A stretch of 64,000 nt of DNA from Choanephora cucurbitarum (taxonomy: Eukaryota > Mucoromycota > Mucoromycetes > Mucorales > Choanephoraceae). The notes beneath the pieces are model-generated. The model had not been told where the DNA came from and did not search any database. It was given only the letters and a program-made list of their open reading frames with translations. The position numbers were made by a program, and so were the translations under genes. The number at the start of each line of letters is the position of its first letter. Position 1 is the stretch's first letter. Positions 9,728-22,125 of this stretch are shown here, in pieces. The stretch spans positions 124,001-188,000 of the forward strand of contig JAIWNI010000033.1 in NCBI GenBank assembly GCA_025331435.1, written 5' to 3'.

Positions 9728-11412
9728 AATGCTTTAGAACCTAGAAGGGAAAAAACAATTGAGCAGTCATGGGCACACTAACTTGTTGTATTTAAATTTA
9801 TGAGTCATATACCAAACTCGTTCTGTGATACCTTCTTTGAAAACCAGCAGTGACAAAGACTCACTCGCGGAAAACAATTTCGAATTTAGATGCCTGAAAA
9901 CTAGTAGAAGTGTCGAACCTTTCAGTAAATAGTATGGTGGTTTTATTATCTATATAATAAATCTCTTTGAAAAATATGCTGCTTCTTTTTAAGCATTTTA
10001 TACGCGGACAAGTTGATTTTTATGATACATTAAGGCCTATTGACCAATAGGATTGCTCTACCTTTCTGATTTTGTAGTGCATGTAGCCTTAAAAATCTAC
10101 ATTACCAAAATCTTCAAAACGATCTAGAGAGAGATTGAAGAAGTTTAAAGACAAGCAAGTTTGTGTTTCTAAAAGAGTAATTTTTAGGCATTATTTTGAT
10201 GTGTTTCTCTCCAAATTATCTCTTCTCGTTGTGAAGTTGTTAAAAAATATGCAAGAAAAGAAGATTTTGACATCTTAAACTAGTGATTTCAGCTAGAAAT
10301 CACATTTTTAATTTTTTTTTTCATTTTTTTTGTCAGAAAGTATTTTTTAGTGAAAAAATATAGTATGTCGCTAAAATTAAACACTTTGAAGTCTTTGTTC
10401 TTCTTCAATGGCTAATTTTGGGCTTAAAACCCAACAAAAAGCATTTCATTTAAGTCAGATCGAGCTAGTTTTAACATTAGTAAGATTCGATAATCGTTGC
10501 AATTTAAATTTATGTTATTTAGAGATTGTATGTCTGACGAATTTGATGTATGAGGTGCCAGTTTTGGATTAATTGAAGGAATTAAGCGATTTATTTAACA
10601 AAATGTGTATGATACTCTAGAATATTCAGGCTAATTATCGAATCGTCATATGCGGAACTGGATTCTTACGATAAAGACATTCTGATACACCTCAGTAGTT
10701 TCAAAATTGGTTATGTTCTACGCGTTTGATTTTTATGCAAAAACACTGCATTCAATCCCAGCTGTTCCTGTCAAGGCTAAATCTAGTTTAGGATTGAAAT
10801 GTTCTAGAATAACTAAGAAATAATTTTTTCTCGTCTAATAAGGAAAAACCATTGTTCCTGATGATTGTTTATAAGTCACATTTAGTAAATCAGGTCACGA
10901 ATAAATTATATGATGTTTCTGAAGTTCCTATCTTCGAAGCTTTGTGAAATTAAAACTTAGTAGCCAGAGTACTGCTATTAAAAAAGTTAAATGTCAAGAT
11001 CTCAAGTCCCATTGTTCTACTTCTCTTAGACACGAGCCGCACTAAGAACTATGTAAAGTAATATCGGCTAAAACAACGTCTAAGCCAGCTACTATCAAAA
11101 TCAAAAGCCTTGTTATTACTCTATAAATGGACAACATGAACTAATGAATAATTTACAGACTCTTTAAGATACTACAGGCAAAGTGTTTACACAAATTTCT
11201 ACCATATTCCCTACATCTGACATAGTGAATGGAGGTTGCTTTGAATTTGATAACAAAGAATTCTCCATAAAGCAGAGAGAGAGGGGGGAACTATATTTGC
11301 TTTTTTGACAAAGTCTTTTGGTGCAGTAGCTAGAGTGGAATACCGAAAATACTTTATTGAATTTTTGTTTTGCGTGTTAGTCACAAAAAAACGGTTTCAC
11401 AAAAAAAATTAA
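9728..11412. other. Transposon-internal stretch with no gene found
   Basis: AT-rich DNA with stops in all frames and several T-runs (near 10310-10335). No ORF of note or RNA gene is visible. It may include untranslated or eroded 5' exons of the transposase, since the first recognisable transposase exon opens only after a stop near 11410. Confidence 0.4.
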
Positions 11413-14142
11413 TTTAAAGCAAGTATATCGTACCTTACTTTTATTGATCCCATTCAAGAAATTGAAATTGAGCATTGCAAGTGCAATCCCTTAATCAAGC
11501 AACTCTTGCTTAAGCAGATGATGCCCAACAAGACTAAGTCTCCTCGCCGTGCCGTCCATTTTGCTATGTTGGATTATTTGCACCTTCTCAAAATGAACGG
11601 CCAAATCTTCAATCACTGTTTTGTTGATGTGAGCAATCAGCATTACCGGAAGACAGAGTTGAGCTTGAGAGTAAGTTGAGCCTATCACTCTTTTAAACAA
11701 ACCGTGACCCTTATTTTATGCTAGGTTGCTCTGCTCTCAATGATATACTCAATTCGGTATACTTTTTGTACAGAAAGTTGGTGCGTTATGCTCGAGATGA
11801 GGTGACCATTAAATATGGTCTTGAAAGCGTTGATACCTGTCTCGGGTGTGAAGTAAGTCTTTCATCTATTACCTCTAACACTTCTTTTCTTACATTACAT
11901 CTCCCCTTTTAAAACGCTGAGCGAAAGCTCGTCACGATGGATGGCAACCACCAACTGAAGAGACTCAAGAAAATCAACAGAAAGGAAGCTTCTGAAGGAG
12001 GTCTCTTCGCTTTGTCGGCTGGTGAGGAGTCTCTTTGGGGTACCAAGGCTGAAGTCGACCAGGTTGCCAGCCGAATGAAAGAAGCTCGTGGCGATGTAAC
12101 AAGTTAAACGGGATTTTTTTATGAACATTCAACTTATTCCTCTTGTTTGCATAGTGCTTCTTGGATCCAATCGAAGACAGTGTCTTCAAAGCTGGCAGCG
12201 AGAACTACCGCAACACCTCATCAGGTCGTTACGATGAAAACGGTGTGTTCTCGATGTCATGCGCCAGACATGGTATACCTGAGCGCTTGCTCAACATTCA
12301 TGGTGGTGAAGGGTACGTCAGAAGTTGTAAATTCTTTTTGAAATCTTATCCTCTTGTTCATTAGCCACAAATATGCGCTTGCTTGTGTGAAGCATTTGTC
12401 AAAGCAGCAAGAAACGAATGGCCCCCTCAAGCATGGCATCATGTATGATATCATTTGCCATGTCAAGAACAACCTGGAGGTAAGCATTTACTCAAGATAA
12501 GTCAATCACTGTCTAACTTACTTGTTTCGATTTATAGTTTAACTTCCCCTACTTGGCAATGAATGACACCTGGTATGCAGTAACGGCATTTCATGCTTAT
12601 GCTCATACCATGGCTTGTCAAGTCAAGTACAACCCTCGGTATATTCCAAACTTTGGGCATACCGATGGTGAGGGTTGTGAACGCTTCTGGTCATACTTGG
12701 ATGGCTTCGTTTTCATGACAAGAAGCAATGTCCGCCAGAAATCGTAAGCTGGTGATTACAGATGCTGTAGATCACTTTGCATACAACAAGATGCTTGAGT
12801 TGCGTAAGTTTATTGGAAATGGAGCACGTCATGTATATATTCAATGTCTCTAAAATATTCTATAGCCAAGCAAATTAAACAAAAAAAAGAAAAACACCAA
12901 AAAAATTAAAATATATGAAAAAGTTGACACCAAAAAAACAATTGAAGAATGGCAGAAGACTCAAGATCTTCCGACCACTAAAATCACCAAAAAATTTGTA
13001 AAAAAACTTTATGAAAAAACTGAAAAAGAAATCATTAGCAGCAAGCCCTTCTTGGAATACTTGGCTGCAAAAAAGCTATTACTTTGTTTGAAAAAAATGT
13101 AAGTATCAGTGATTATTGAAAGCAAGAAACTAATCTTTCTCCTTAAGTGAAAATCTGATAAAATCAGCAAAAAAAAAAATTGAAAAACTACAACAAAATG
13201 TCGCCTGCTTTGAAGCCATCTCAAGCAGTGAATCCTCTTTTCGCCCTGTTCTCGACCTTGAAGATGAGCGCATTGCTCATCTTGTCACAAAAATCAACAA
13301 CCAAGTCACTGATTTTTATATCATACTTGTGAAAACATATATCCTTGCTCTGGCCTTTAAAGAAAGGCAATTATCTGGCAGCGGCAAAATTGGTAAGTTT
13401 ATTTTGACATTTTTATGAAAAACATTAGACTGTTTCTAAATGTTGATATTTAGGCTTGAAGAAAGCAGGAAAACTTGTCTTGAGCATTAAGCACTTGGCC
13501 TCTTCTGCCAAAAATGCCATTCGCTTGTTGAACGAGCATCTTCAAAACAATTGCAGTAAGCGAATTTCGATCTCAAGAGTCTTTGAGCATAGTAAATGTA
13601 CTAATGACAACTTAGGTCAAGAAGAAGTTGAAAGCAACCAGCTTGATAGCCTAGAAGCTGCTATCAAGAAATTTCCAAGGAGAGCTCCTTGGCATTGAGT
13701 GAGGATGTCTTGGCTTGGCACAAATTGTGTCGAATCCAAGAAGAGCTACAATTGCTTAAGGTATGCATTATCAGTTGTTGAGACTGTTTTCTCGTTGCAA
13801 ATCACTAAGTGCTTTTTATAGGATGAAGAGAAGAGATTCGTTGATAATCTCGATCGAAAGATCTACTTTGTTGAGCTTGCGATTGAGCAAGCCAAGCCTG
13901 AGCATGTCGTGCTCATTGGAAAGCAAAGGCGCAAACTTGCTTTGCTTAAGAAAATTACTTCTGTCTTTCTTGACATACCTGTCTCCTCTCCTTTCCTTCC
14001 TTCTTTCCCCTCGACCAATGAAGTCTCTCTATCGGACGCAATACCTAATGAAAGCAACGATATCGTAGATGGAGGCGAAATTATCTCTACTGAAGATAAA
14101 GAAGATGAGCTTGCTCCTCTTGTCTCAATCTTAAGCGAATAA
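11413..14142 (+). pseudogene. KDZ-family transposase, frame-broken
   Basis: Reading exon by exon, the first block has HCKCNPLIKQLL followed by PRRAVHFAMLDYLHLL, the CxC-type zinc cluster that accompanies KDZ transposases. Next are CLGCE and, after an intron, RKLVTMDGNHQLKRLK, matching the hallmark LDGNFRLKR. Then come ENGVFSMSCARHGIP, NIHGGEG, HGIMYDIICHVKNN, FHAYAHTMACQVKYNP and HTDGEGCERFWSYL. These follow the KDZ core order C-RHG, GE, YDI-C, FH-YAH--C, DGE--ER-WS. Helical C-terminal exons run to a stop at 14142. The frame breaks near 12725 (TRS to MSARNRKL), in an A-run near 12875, and near 13675; the junction at 11670/11725 is also out of phase. No intron heals the 12725 break. The copy is probably inactive unless these are sequence errors. 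Confidence 0.85.
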
Positions 14143-14417
14143 AAATATATAATTTGTGTTTGTACTATATATGTATATGTGTGGTCATAATCTGTCTTTA
14201 AAATTAAGTAGCGCTTTTTGAAATGTGATTTTTTTTGATGCTGTTTCTCTACAGAAAATGTTTTGACTCCTAAGCTATATCATCCATAATAGGTTTTATC
14301 GTTCTGGGAAAACAAAATGGTTCAGGAAACAATTTCTGAGAAGATTGTTCTTGTTAAATTATATTTCCCGCACACTAAATATAAGTTTAATTTTCTCAAG
14401 AAAAAGAAAGATGCGGT

Positions 14418-14654
14418 GAAATAACACGCTTTCTTTATTTGTAACAAGCTAAGGTCCAATGAGATGAGAGAGGATGGTAGAGTTTGGGGGTGATATTCAT
14501 GACGGAGAAGGAAAAGGAAGGTATGCTGGAGGGCGGCTGGAGGGCGTTCGCCATCGACATTCTATCGACTAGTTTTAAATTTTTGTCAGCTTAAATCTGC
14601 GATAGAATAACGTGGGATATGTGCATCCTAGGTGGAGTGGACGTAGCAATAACC
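14418..14654 (-). repeat. Right terminal inverted repeat of the KDZ transposon
   Basis: 237 bp, the exact reverse complement of 5910-6146 by base-by-base comparison. It is followed directly by the AAAAATAA target duplication at 14655-14662. Confidence 0.95.
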
Positions 14655-14662
14655 AAAAATAA

Positions 14663-15016
14663 ATCGTATGCGCTTGACAAATTTACTTGGGTATTGCAAG
14701 GAACGACGGAAGAGTTCTTGGTTAAGAAACCTTAATATGGATGATTCTGTAACCGCAATGATAAGGTTTGAATGAATCTCTAGTGCAGTCTATTTCATTG
14801 GCAAAGTTCTGTGGCAAAGGTAGCTTTCAAAGTACTAGCATGATAGCATTCCTTTAACTGCAAAAAAAGATATGTTTCTGCTTTTCATATGAGAACTACG
14901 CCTTTAGTGAACTGTTTTTATCTTAAAAAAACGTTTTTAAGGGGATAGCAATACCGAGTATATATCAACCAAAGCATTGAGATGAGAAGACAGCAATGTA
15001 AAGCCATTATTTAAAC
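14663..15016. other. Flank beyond the transposon, no gene seen
   Basis: AT-rich, with no coding frame or recognisable repeat. It is the other half of the pre-insertion site upstream of ATG3. Confidence 0.35.
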
Positions 15017-16150
15017 TTGCTAATAGCAGCAAGAAACTCAAGCGCCGAAGAAGGCGAAAGTATGCTCAACCCTTCATTATCTATTCTTACTGATTCTAAT
15101 GAAGTTGACTATCAAACAAGTCAAAGACCAGCTGAAAGTACAAAACTGATGGTTCACTTGACTGCCTGTACCAGATTAATGCGAAGAAGATGCAAGGAAA
15201 GCTCAGAAATGAGGATATGTAGAAAACCAAGTCTTTCAAAGCTCAAGACAGTACTTGAGTTGCTTGTGTTAAAGAGTGCATGGTGAGCCTTCTACTGTAA
15301 ACTTTATTGACCCCAACAGAATTTGAGATGCTGAAATTGCTACTCTCAGGCGTTTTAAGCTTGTTGAACAACGTAATCTATGAAGAGATGAGACGCATTT
15401 GTCAAGAATTAGTTAAACCACCTTGAGCGAAACGCAACCTTTGATACTATTACTTTTGATTTGGATACGTTGCTCATCAGAACTTCTGCAACTACTAGCA
15501 AATTGTTATTGACAAGAAGCGCAAGATCAATAGCTACAGGATGCTAGCAGTCTTCAATATACTGAAAGTAGTCGAATTAAAATCTCTCTCCTAGTGCTGA
15601 ATATGCTATAACCCGATCGATGATCAAGGCTCAGAATGAGCTTTTTATAGAAGTTTTGCTATGTTGCTTAACTTCACCTTAAGCGACATTGATACGACTC
15701 TGAGTAGTGAAGAGATAGTCGCCGAAGCCATGAAGATGGCACAACAACAAAGTACCTATGATGTGATAGATTGTTCAGCCAGGAGATTGATTTGCTGTTA
15801 AGAATCAAGGACTCAAAATCCAATGAATGGAAATCAAGCAAAACGAAACATATGTTTATTCAACAAAGCAAGAATATCCTTTCCAACTGCTCAATCTTAA
15901 GTGCTGTACATGTCAAAAGTAAAGGAAACATCGACAAGCTTGCATTAACCGATTTCATGGGTAAGCCAAAAACGCCCTTAACCTTATTCTTTCTCTTACG
16001 ATTTCGAACCTGTAGGTACTACCGGATACATGCATTATCTGTCCTTAAAGGACGATACATGTGTTCGAAACACAATCCCGACATTGATCTTGCCTACATA
16101 CATTGCACACTTTCAGGAAAACAGTGAAAATATGATTCTTGTGGAGAGAT
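15017..16150 (+). pseudogene. Decayed member of a putative PD-(D/E)XK nuclease-fold family
   Basis: No continuous frame spans this region, but fragments line up with a protein. QEIDLLLRIKDSKSNEWKSS is followed by FIQQSKNILSNCSIL, VKSKGNIDKLALTDFMG and, past a likely intron ending near 16015, TTGYMHYLSLKDD. The segment D-L-L, about ten residues, then N-E-W-K fits the D...ExK signature of PD-(D/E)XK nucleases. The block order resembles the intact gene at 45903-46894 (KVDMML ... ICEFK ... EEQQEKCLRLNASILK). I recall similar uncharacterised proteins as repeated families in Mucorales. Upstream pieces (15017-15290) carry many stops. The reading as a relic is well supported; nuclease function is inference. 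Confidence 0.5.
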
Positions 16151-17869
16151 TTCCCGAGTGAGATTTCCCGAGTGAGATTATATCTGCTCTAAAAGAATGC
16201 ATGATCAATCAACAGCTTTCTGGTGTCATCCCATTCTCAACCACTTTCTCAGCACCATCTATAATTTCTACCCTGAAAAGCGCTAAGACAAATTTTACAA
16301 AAGCAAACGATGAAGAACAGGTTCAGCAAACATTAATTTTACATATACACATACATATATATATGTATGTATATAAACAACCAATGACTACTATTCACTC
16401 CTCTATTATTTCAAAATACTTGAGTAATTCAATTTGTTCAAGCTCTTTATAAATGGTTTGCTATGACACTCTGAGCCGTAACAGACGAAAGAATAGTTAC
16501 AGCAATAGCTTCGATTCTTACAGTTGTCTCTCATTTTCAATAGAACTCAGTTTAAGTGGATTACTGATTTCTTTTTTTTTAAAGTGATGAGCATTACATC
16601 TTATATTTAGCTACTGAGTCAACTAAAACCTCCAAGCATCTTTGAATCAAACCAACATTGAATTGGATCGCTATCAACTACCTTTATCTGCATCAGTTGC
16701 ATCATCTTAATTTAGCGCTGTAATTGGTACCAACATCTATAGCAACCCTTGACCACTATGTGTATGTTTTTGAAGAAATTTCGAACATGCTATCGATATA
16801 TGTTTCTTACATCAAATTCATCGTAACTGCTGCACTATTTCAGTTTGTTGTGATCTAGACAGCTCTTTGACTGATGATACTGCAGCAATTAGAAGGTGTC
16901 TCAAATAGATTGATTGATAATCCCCCCCCTTCAATTGACTAATTCCGACAGGTCACAATGCATGTATTTTTATCAAAGTGAAAATCATCAGATAGAATGA
17001 AGAAGATCATCTGCTTTTACTTTCGATAGTTAGTCAAGTTTGAACAATATAAAGAAAGAAAATAAAAACAAACTGGTTCTGACACTTAAGAAAATGAATA
17101 CATCATCCAAGAGATGAAGCAGGATAAAACTGGCATTGTGCAGCACGAGATAATTCTACTGTGGTCAATGTTAATGACTTTGAAAGATAAAATGCGCTAT
17201 GGTTTGCGTATCTTGTGAGCTTATTGTCTAAATGAAACTTAGGGTCTTCATGCTTACTATATTTGAACTAAAGAGAAAAATCGATTTAGTGTTACATTGT
17301 GACCTTTCAAAAGGGAGTGAGGTTTGCCGCATTGACTCAATGATGCTTATTTTGAACATAAACAGTGCTCTTTGACTTTTTCTATTGTTAGATAATGAGG
17401 CCAAAGTGTTTCAAAATAGGATAGCGTTCCCTCTTTCTGTCTATATCCTACAGCCATGTTATCTTCTCTCTTTTGTGATGTTTGTTCTAACAAAAGTATA
17501 ATTTCCTTCACTTCCCGCTTAATTCGTCTTTAATCTCAGAAATGCACTGATATATTCATTCCATACTACATTCAGTCTTAACTGTTATATTTTCTTTTCA
17601 AACTATATGCTGAGTATGATAGGCGTGCATAAAAAAGGAGAAAGAAAGCTGATAGACCAAAGAAATATGTATCATTCATATGCTATGAAGAAGGAGGGGG
17701 TTTCTTGTGTTACACTTACAGTCATTTTGAAAATTATTTTTTTCCCTTCTAAAATCACTCGTCTTTTGCTCTCTCTTTTTTTTTTCTGTGTGTGTGTTAT
17801 TTTTTTTTCACTCTTTTTTCTTCTTCTTTTATATCCGTTTATCTATCTAAGAAAAAAAAAAGAAGCAAA
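16151..17869. other. Gene-poor stretch with AT microsatellite and KH-gene promoter
   Basis: No convincing gene. A short TA/CA microsatellite lies near 16338-16372. The last 150 bases before 17870 are strongly T/C-rich and end in an A-run, the likely promoter and leader of the KH-domain gene. The ORFs at 16201 and 17607 show no family features. Confidence 0.4.
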
Positions 17870-18911
17870 ATGTCAAGCGCGCCTTCCGAGCAATATGATG
17901 TCGAAACCATGAGCAATCAAACTCAAGAAGAGCCTTTGACTTTACGCGCTCTTGTGTCAACAAAAGAAGCAGGCGTGATTATTGGCAAAGGAGGCAAAAA
18001 TGTAGCTGAACTACGCGAAGTCACTGGTGTGAAAGCAGGTGTATCAAAAGTAGTTCAAGGTGTTCATGACCGTGTATTGACTGTGAGCGGTACACTTGAA
18101 GGTGTTGCCAAAGTAAGTTAAATTGCCTTCATTCTCTTTTATGTATTGATCATTTACATTAATAATCCAAAAAAAGGCTTATTCTCTTATTGCTCGTACT
18201 ATCATTGAAAACTCAGTGCAAACACAACAAACCGATGGACAAGAACAGAATAACCATACAGATACAGCTATTGCTACAATACGTCTTTTAATCTCCCATA
18301 ATCTGATGGGCACAGTCATTGGCCGACAAGGTGCCAAAATCAAATATATACAAGATCTTTCAGGTGTACGTATGACAGCTTCCAAGACATTACTACCTCA
18401 ATCGACAGAGCGTGTTGTAGAAGTACGTGGCAATGTTCAGAGCATTGAGCAAGCAATGAGCGAAATTGGTACCTGTTTGATCGAAGATAAGGATAGAGCT
18501 TATGGCACCATCTTATACAACCCTACAAAAGCAGCTGTGAATGTACAGAACAATAACTTTATGCCACCAAGACAACATCATCAGCAGCAACATCACCACC
18601 ATCCAAGTAATGTGAATAACACATCTATGGAAGACATTCGCACACAACACATTTCAATCCCAAGTGACATGGTGGGATGCATCATTGGTAAAGGAGGGCA
18701 AAAGATCTCGGAAATCAGAAAACTGTCTGGTTCACATATCTCTATTGCCAAATTCCCCCATGATGATTCGGGCGAACGCATGTTTACAATTCAAGGCACA
18801 ATGGGGTCAAACGAAAAAGCATTATTTTTATTATATGGTCAACTAGAGGCAGAGAAAGAACGTCGCCTTCGTGGTGTTGCTTCTATGCAACCTACTTCTT
18901 TGGAAGTTTAG
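17870..18911 (+). CDS. Triple KH-domain RNA-binding protein (PCBP/Rnc1/Pbp2 type)
   Basis: Two exons, 17870-18112 and 18177-18911, give 325 aa. Three KH domains carry the GxxG loop: VIIGKGGKNVAELRE (about residues 35-50), VIGRQGAKIKYIQDLSG (about 125-142) and CIIGKGGQKISEIRKLSG (about 246-265). A His/Gln-rich linker (PRQHHQQQHHHH) separates KH2 from KH3. The spacing and length fit the poly(C)-binding and fission yeast Rnc1 class, which binds pyrimidine-rich mRNA to control stability or translation. Targets cannot be inferred here. The ATG at 17870 is chosen because the ORF upstream is a T-rich leader giving an implausible hydrophobic N-terminus. Confidence 0.88.
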
Positions 18912-19156
18912 TGACTAGAAAAGTATGAACTAAAAAAGAAAAATATAAGCAAATGTAAATCACACAATCAAAGAGTTCTCTTTATACATTTCACCTACGC
19001 GTACACACACATACACACATACACACACACACATATATATTGCAACCACCCTTTATCACCATCTTCTTTCTCTTTACTAAATGTATTTTATTATTGTTAT
19101 TCTTACCATTTATTTCAACCATAAAAAAAGTGTGTGTGGCATATTGATGATAATAA

Positions 19157-21419
19157 TTACACCAATGTCTTGACAATTTCATCCTTCTTCACTTGATAAT
19201 CAAGCCAGCTCAATGTACGAGTAGATGAGACAGAGACAATTGTGTTTGAATTTGGTATAAACTTAGGGATTAAGATCTTGGAGGTAGAAGGTGTCTCCAT
19301 TGAGAATGAGATATTTCGACTGACACCCGTATAACGCAAATCCCAAAAGTTAAGCTTAGATGAACTCTGAGATCCACAACATACAGTGTATCCGTTATCG
19401 TGCATATCGAGCTTAATGTAACGAGAAAGATTTTCATTTTCATGCTGGCCAAATCGAAGCTTGATTCCGTCATAGCCAGGGCATCGTTGATCATAAACAG
19501 AGAATTGATCCACACAAGAGGATAATCTGTTGGTGTTTAAGAAAAATGAATAAAGATAGAAGGCTATCTGTCAAGTAACTTACGTAATCAGCATGAGATT
19601 AGGATTTGCTTTACTTTGATTGATCTGGTTGACTCGTTGACTTAGTCTCATCTCTCTGACAGTAGAATCTGTCTGTAAATCAAAGATAACAAGACGCTCA
19701 TCAGCACCACCAGAAAATAGATTGCTACGGTATTTGTCATAACAAAGTGACAACAAATAAGACGTATGCTTCAGATTGAGACGATTCACTTCGGATGTTG
19801 TGAAATTGTCATCGGGCGATTCTCTCTTAAGATTCCAGATATACTAGATTATGTGTTAGTTTGACGACAAAGTCTATAGGAATCACACTTTACCACACTC
19901 TTATCATAACCACCTGTCAAGAAACTACATTTCTCCACATATTGTGTATTGTTGTCACCTGTATCTAAGCTCTGGATGACAGAGATACCACTGTCATGAG
20001 GACTGTCATCTAAGCTCTGAATACGGCCCTCTACGTTTGATCGACTTGTCTTGCCAATATGGATCAATTTAACAGGCTCTTCTGATTTCTGAGGAGGGCA
20101 GAAGGCTAAAGTAGAAGGTGTTGCCCAACAGATATCGTCAATCCAGGTATCATACAGATGATCTGATCCAATAGTCTTGATTTTCCTATGTACAGCACAC
20201 TGTTAATTCTATTATCATCATCTCATTTCACTACTCACTTCCTCTCTTGAGCATTCCAGAAGTGTAATTCACCATCCATAGAAGTAGTGATCATAAGCTC
20301 ACTAATACCTCTAGGTGTATTTTCATTTGCAATGTTGTATAATAAAGATCTTGGCTTCTTCTTAAATGCTGTTTCGCCCTTCTTTTGTCTAGGTGTAAAG
20401 ATATCTATTTTACTGCTTTGGGCTAGATCGATTTCTTTAAAGACTTTTCGTACAGGTGTGATCTTAACAGGTGCAGGCTTATATAAAGTCAGCTTCGTTT
20501 GTGTATACTTCTCCAAAAGGATACTTACAAAAGGAGGTCTATTGGTGGATTTTCTTGTACGCGATGGTGGATCTACAGTCGAAGTAGGCTTGTTGCTCTG
20601 TTGTTCTTGCATATCATCGTCACTAATGACAGCAACATTCTTTTTAGCAGAACTAACAGGAGGAAGTGGTGCAGAACGTTTTGCTAATGCAAGCGGAGGT
20701 TTTGTCGCCTGCTTTGGAACAGGCGAATTGTAATTGTTGCTGTTGACAGCTTGCATCAGTTGATTTGCATTATAAGTAATCAAACGATTGGTTTTCTTGA
20801 TCGATTTGTTTATGTGCTTTAACTTTTCGATGTATTTGTTTTGCTTGGATTGTTGGCGTTCAAGCTATCCAGACTGAAATATTAGCATGTATTTAGCATA
20901 GTCTGTGTCATGAATACCTTCAGTAAGAGATGATGCATTGTATGATTGATATGGGCACTCGATATGTTGTCTTGTCGAAGCATAGTGGACTCAATATCAT
21001 TATTATCATCTTCATCTTCATCACTGCTGCTACTACTACTGCTACTGCTGTTATTGTCATGTTCATTATTGCCGTTGTTATCGCTTTCACTATCGTCTAC
21101 ATCCTCAAATATGACAGGTTCTTGTGTTTGGTTACTACGCAAATTATTATTTGATTCAACAAGGACTGCACTATCGCCTCTTGGGGGTGATCCCCGATGC
21201 TGAATTAAGCTTCTTCTTCGTCTCTTTTGTGGTTGTGGTTGACTTAACAAAGAAGCTAAAGAATAGCATGTTAATGAAAAAAGAAAAGTCATGTTTGCGT
21301 GACAACTTTTGTTTAGATAGAAAAATGTCAAATTATTCACCTAAACTATCTTCAGCATTTTCTCTCTTTAATGTAGAAGCCGAGAAGAGAGAACGAGGCA
21401 ATAAAGACTCTCTGTCCAT
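19157..21419 (-). CDS. WD40-repeat protein with long disordered N-terminus
   Basis: Six exons, 21419-21341, 21255-20918, 20864-20239, 20185-19894, 19843-19584 and 19526-19157, give 654 aa in one frame. The N-terminal half is basic then acidic and Ser-rich (QKRRRRSLIQH; NNSSSSSSSSSDEDEDD) with a short coiled-coil segment (LERQQSKQNKYIEKLKHINK). WD repeats start near residue 330: ELMITTSMDGELHFWN, FLTGGYDKSVYIWNLK, NLFSGGADERLVIFDLQ and KLNFWDLRYTG. It is probably a nuclear scaffold or DCAF-type adaptor, since WDLR occurs in DDB1-binding WD proteins, but I do not recognise the orthologue. The exon 2/3 acceptor is the second of two close AGs; the first would give an immediate stop. Confidence 0.75.
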
Positions 21420-22125
21420 AACAATGAAATCAAAGGAAAAGAAAGAAAAAGAATCAAAACAAAATAAAAAAGCTTTTTTTTTTGCAGTTGTTTGAAAGTC
21501 AGGCTTTGGATGAGGGGTGTCCCAAAATTCTTTCCCAATTAGCTTTTTTTTTGGCTTTGAGCTATCAAATCATTGTGCTTCTGAGTAGATTTGAACCAAC
21601 AGCTTTGCAAAGGCATTGTTTTAAGCTAGAGAAGAGGTTGTTGAATAAAGATCTCGAGTGACAACAAGATTTCAATTGTCTTCGCTTCTCTTTCTTTTTT
21701 CTAGATATCAATTGCTGAATAACTCATTCGTATGACATTTACACTATTTTCTAGATTTTTGTTAAAGCATCTTGTATATCGGCAGATTCATCTATAGAAA
21801 ATACACAGGTGAGACAAAAGTAGACATAGAAATCACAAACAAAAAAAATGGCTTTTCATTTGCAAATTGAGCAATGAGACTGCTCGTAGAGTGTCTTCTT
21901 TGTTCTCACTTAGTAACCATCGCCTTACTGCTAATCAAAATCCATGAAAATAACCAGGTAATCACTGATACTACAGGCTTAGTTCTGTCATTCTAAGCAG
22001 CTTCACCCTCTTTTACATCACTTGGGCTTATCATCTTTTCTTTTGTGATGTCGACTATGCACTCAATGTCGTTTATCTACAAAGTAATCAAAAAAGAAAG
22101 TTGAAACAATAGTGAAAGAATAGGT
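21420..22125. other. Intergenic region, no gene seen
   Basis: Mostly AT-rich with A-runs near 21430-21480. It should contain the promoter of the WD40 gene (left part) and the 3' region of the small secreted-peptide gene (right part). No supported ORF. Confidence 0.4.

Larger units (their letters stand above)
5902..14662 (+). mobile_element. 8.7-kb KDZ-type DNA transposon with cargo genes
   Basis: Terminal inverted repeats of 237 bp (5910-6146 and 14418-14654) match base for base when read against each other. They are bounded by direct 8-bp copies of AAAAATAA at 5902-5909 and 14655-14662. Inside, all on the plus strand, are a 343-aa unknown gene, a 147-aa unknown gene and a broken KDZ-family transposase. 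KDZ (Kyakuja-Dileera-Zisupton) elements are large DNA transposons known from fungi; Zisupton is known for an 8-bp target duplication. Perfect TIRs and target duplication indicate a recent insertion as one unit of 8745 bp. Superfamily assignment rests on the transposase motifs given in its own entry. Confidence 0.9.

Noticed and set aside
11491..11700. Minus-strand 69-aa ORF inside the transposon
   Set aside because: It lies opposite the plus-strand KDZ exon with the HCKC motif, so it is a shadow.
20946..21203. Plus-strand ORF with long Leu/Ser runs
   Set aside because: It is the complement of the Ser/Asp/Asn-rich disordered region of the WD40 gene; the composition is a low-complexity by-product.
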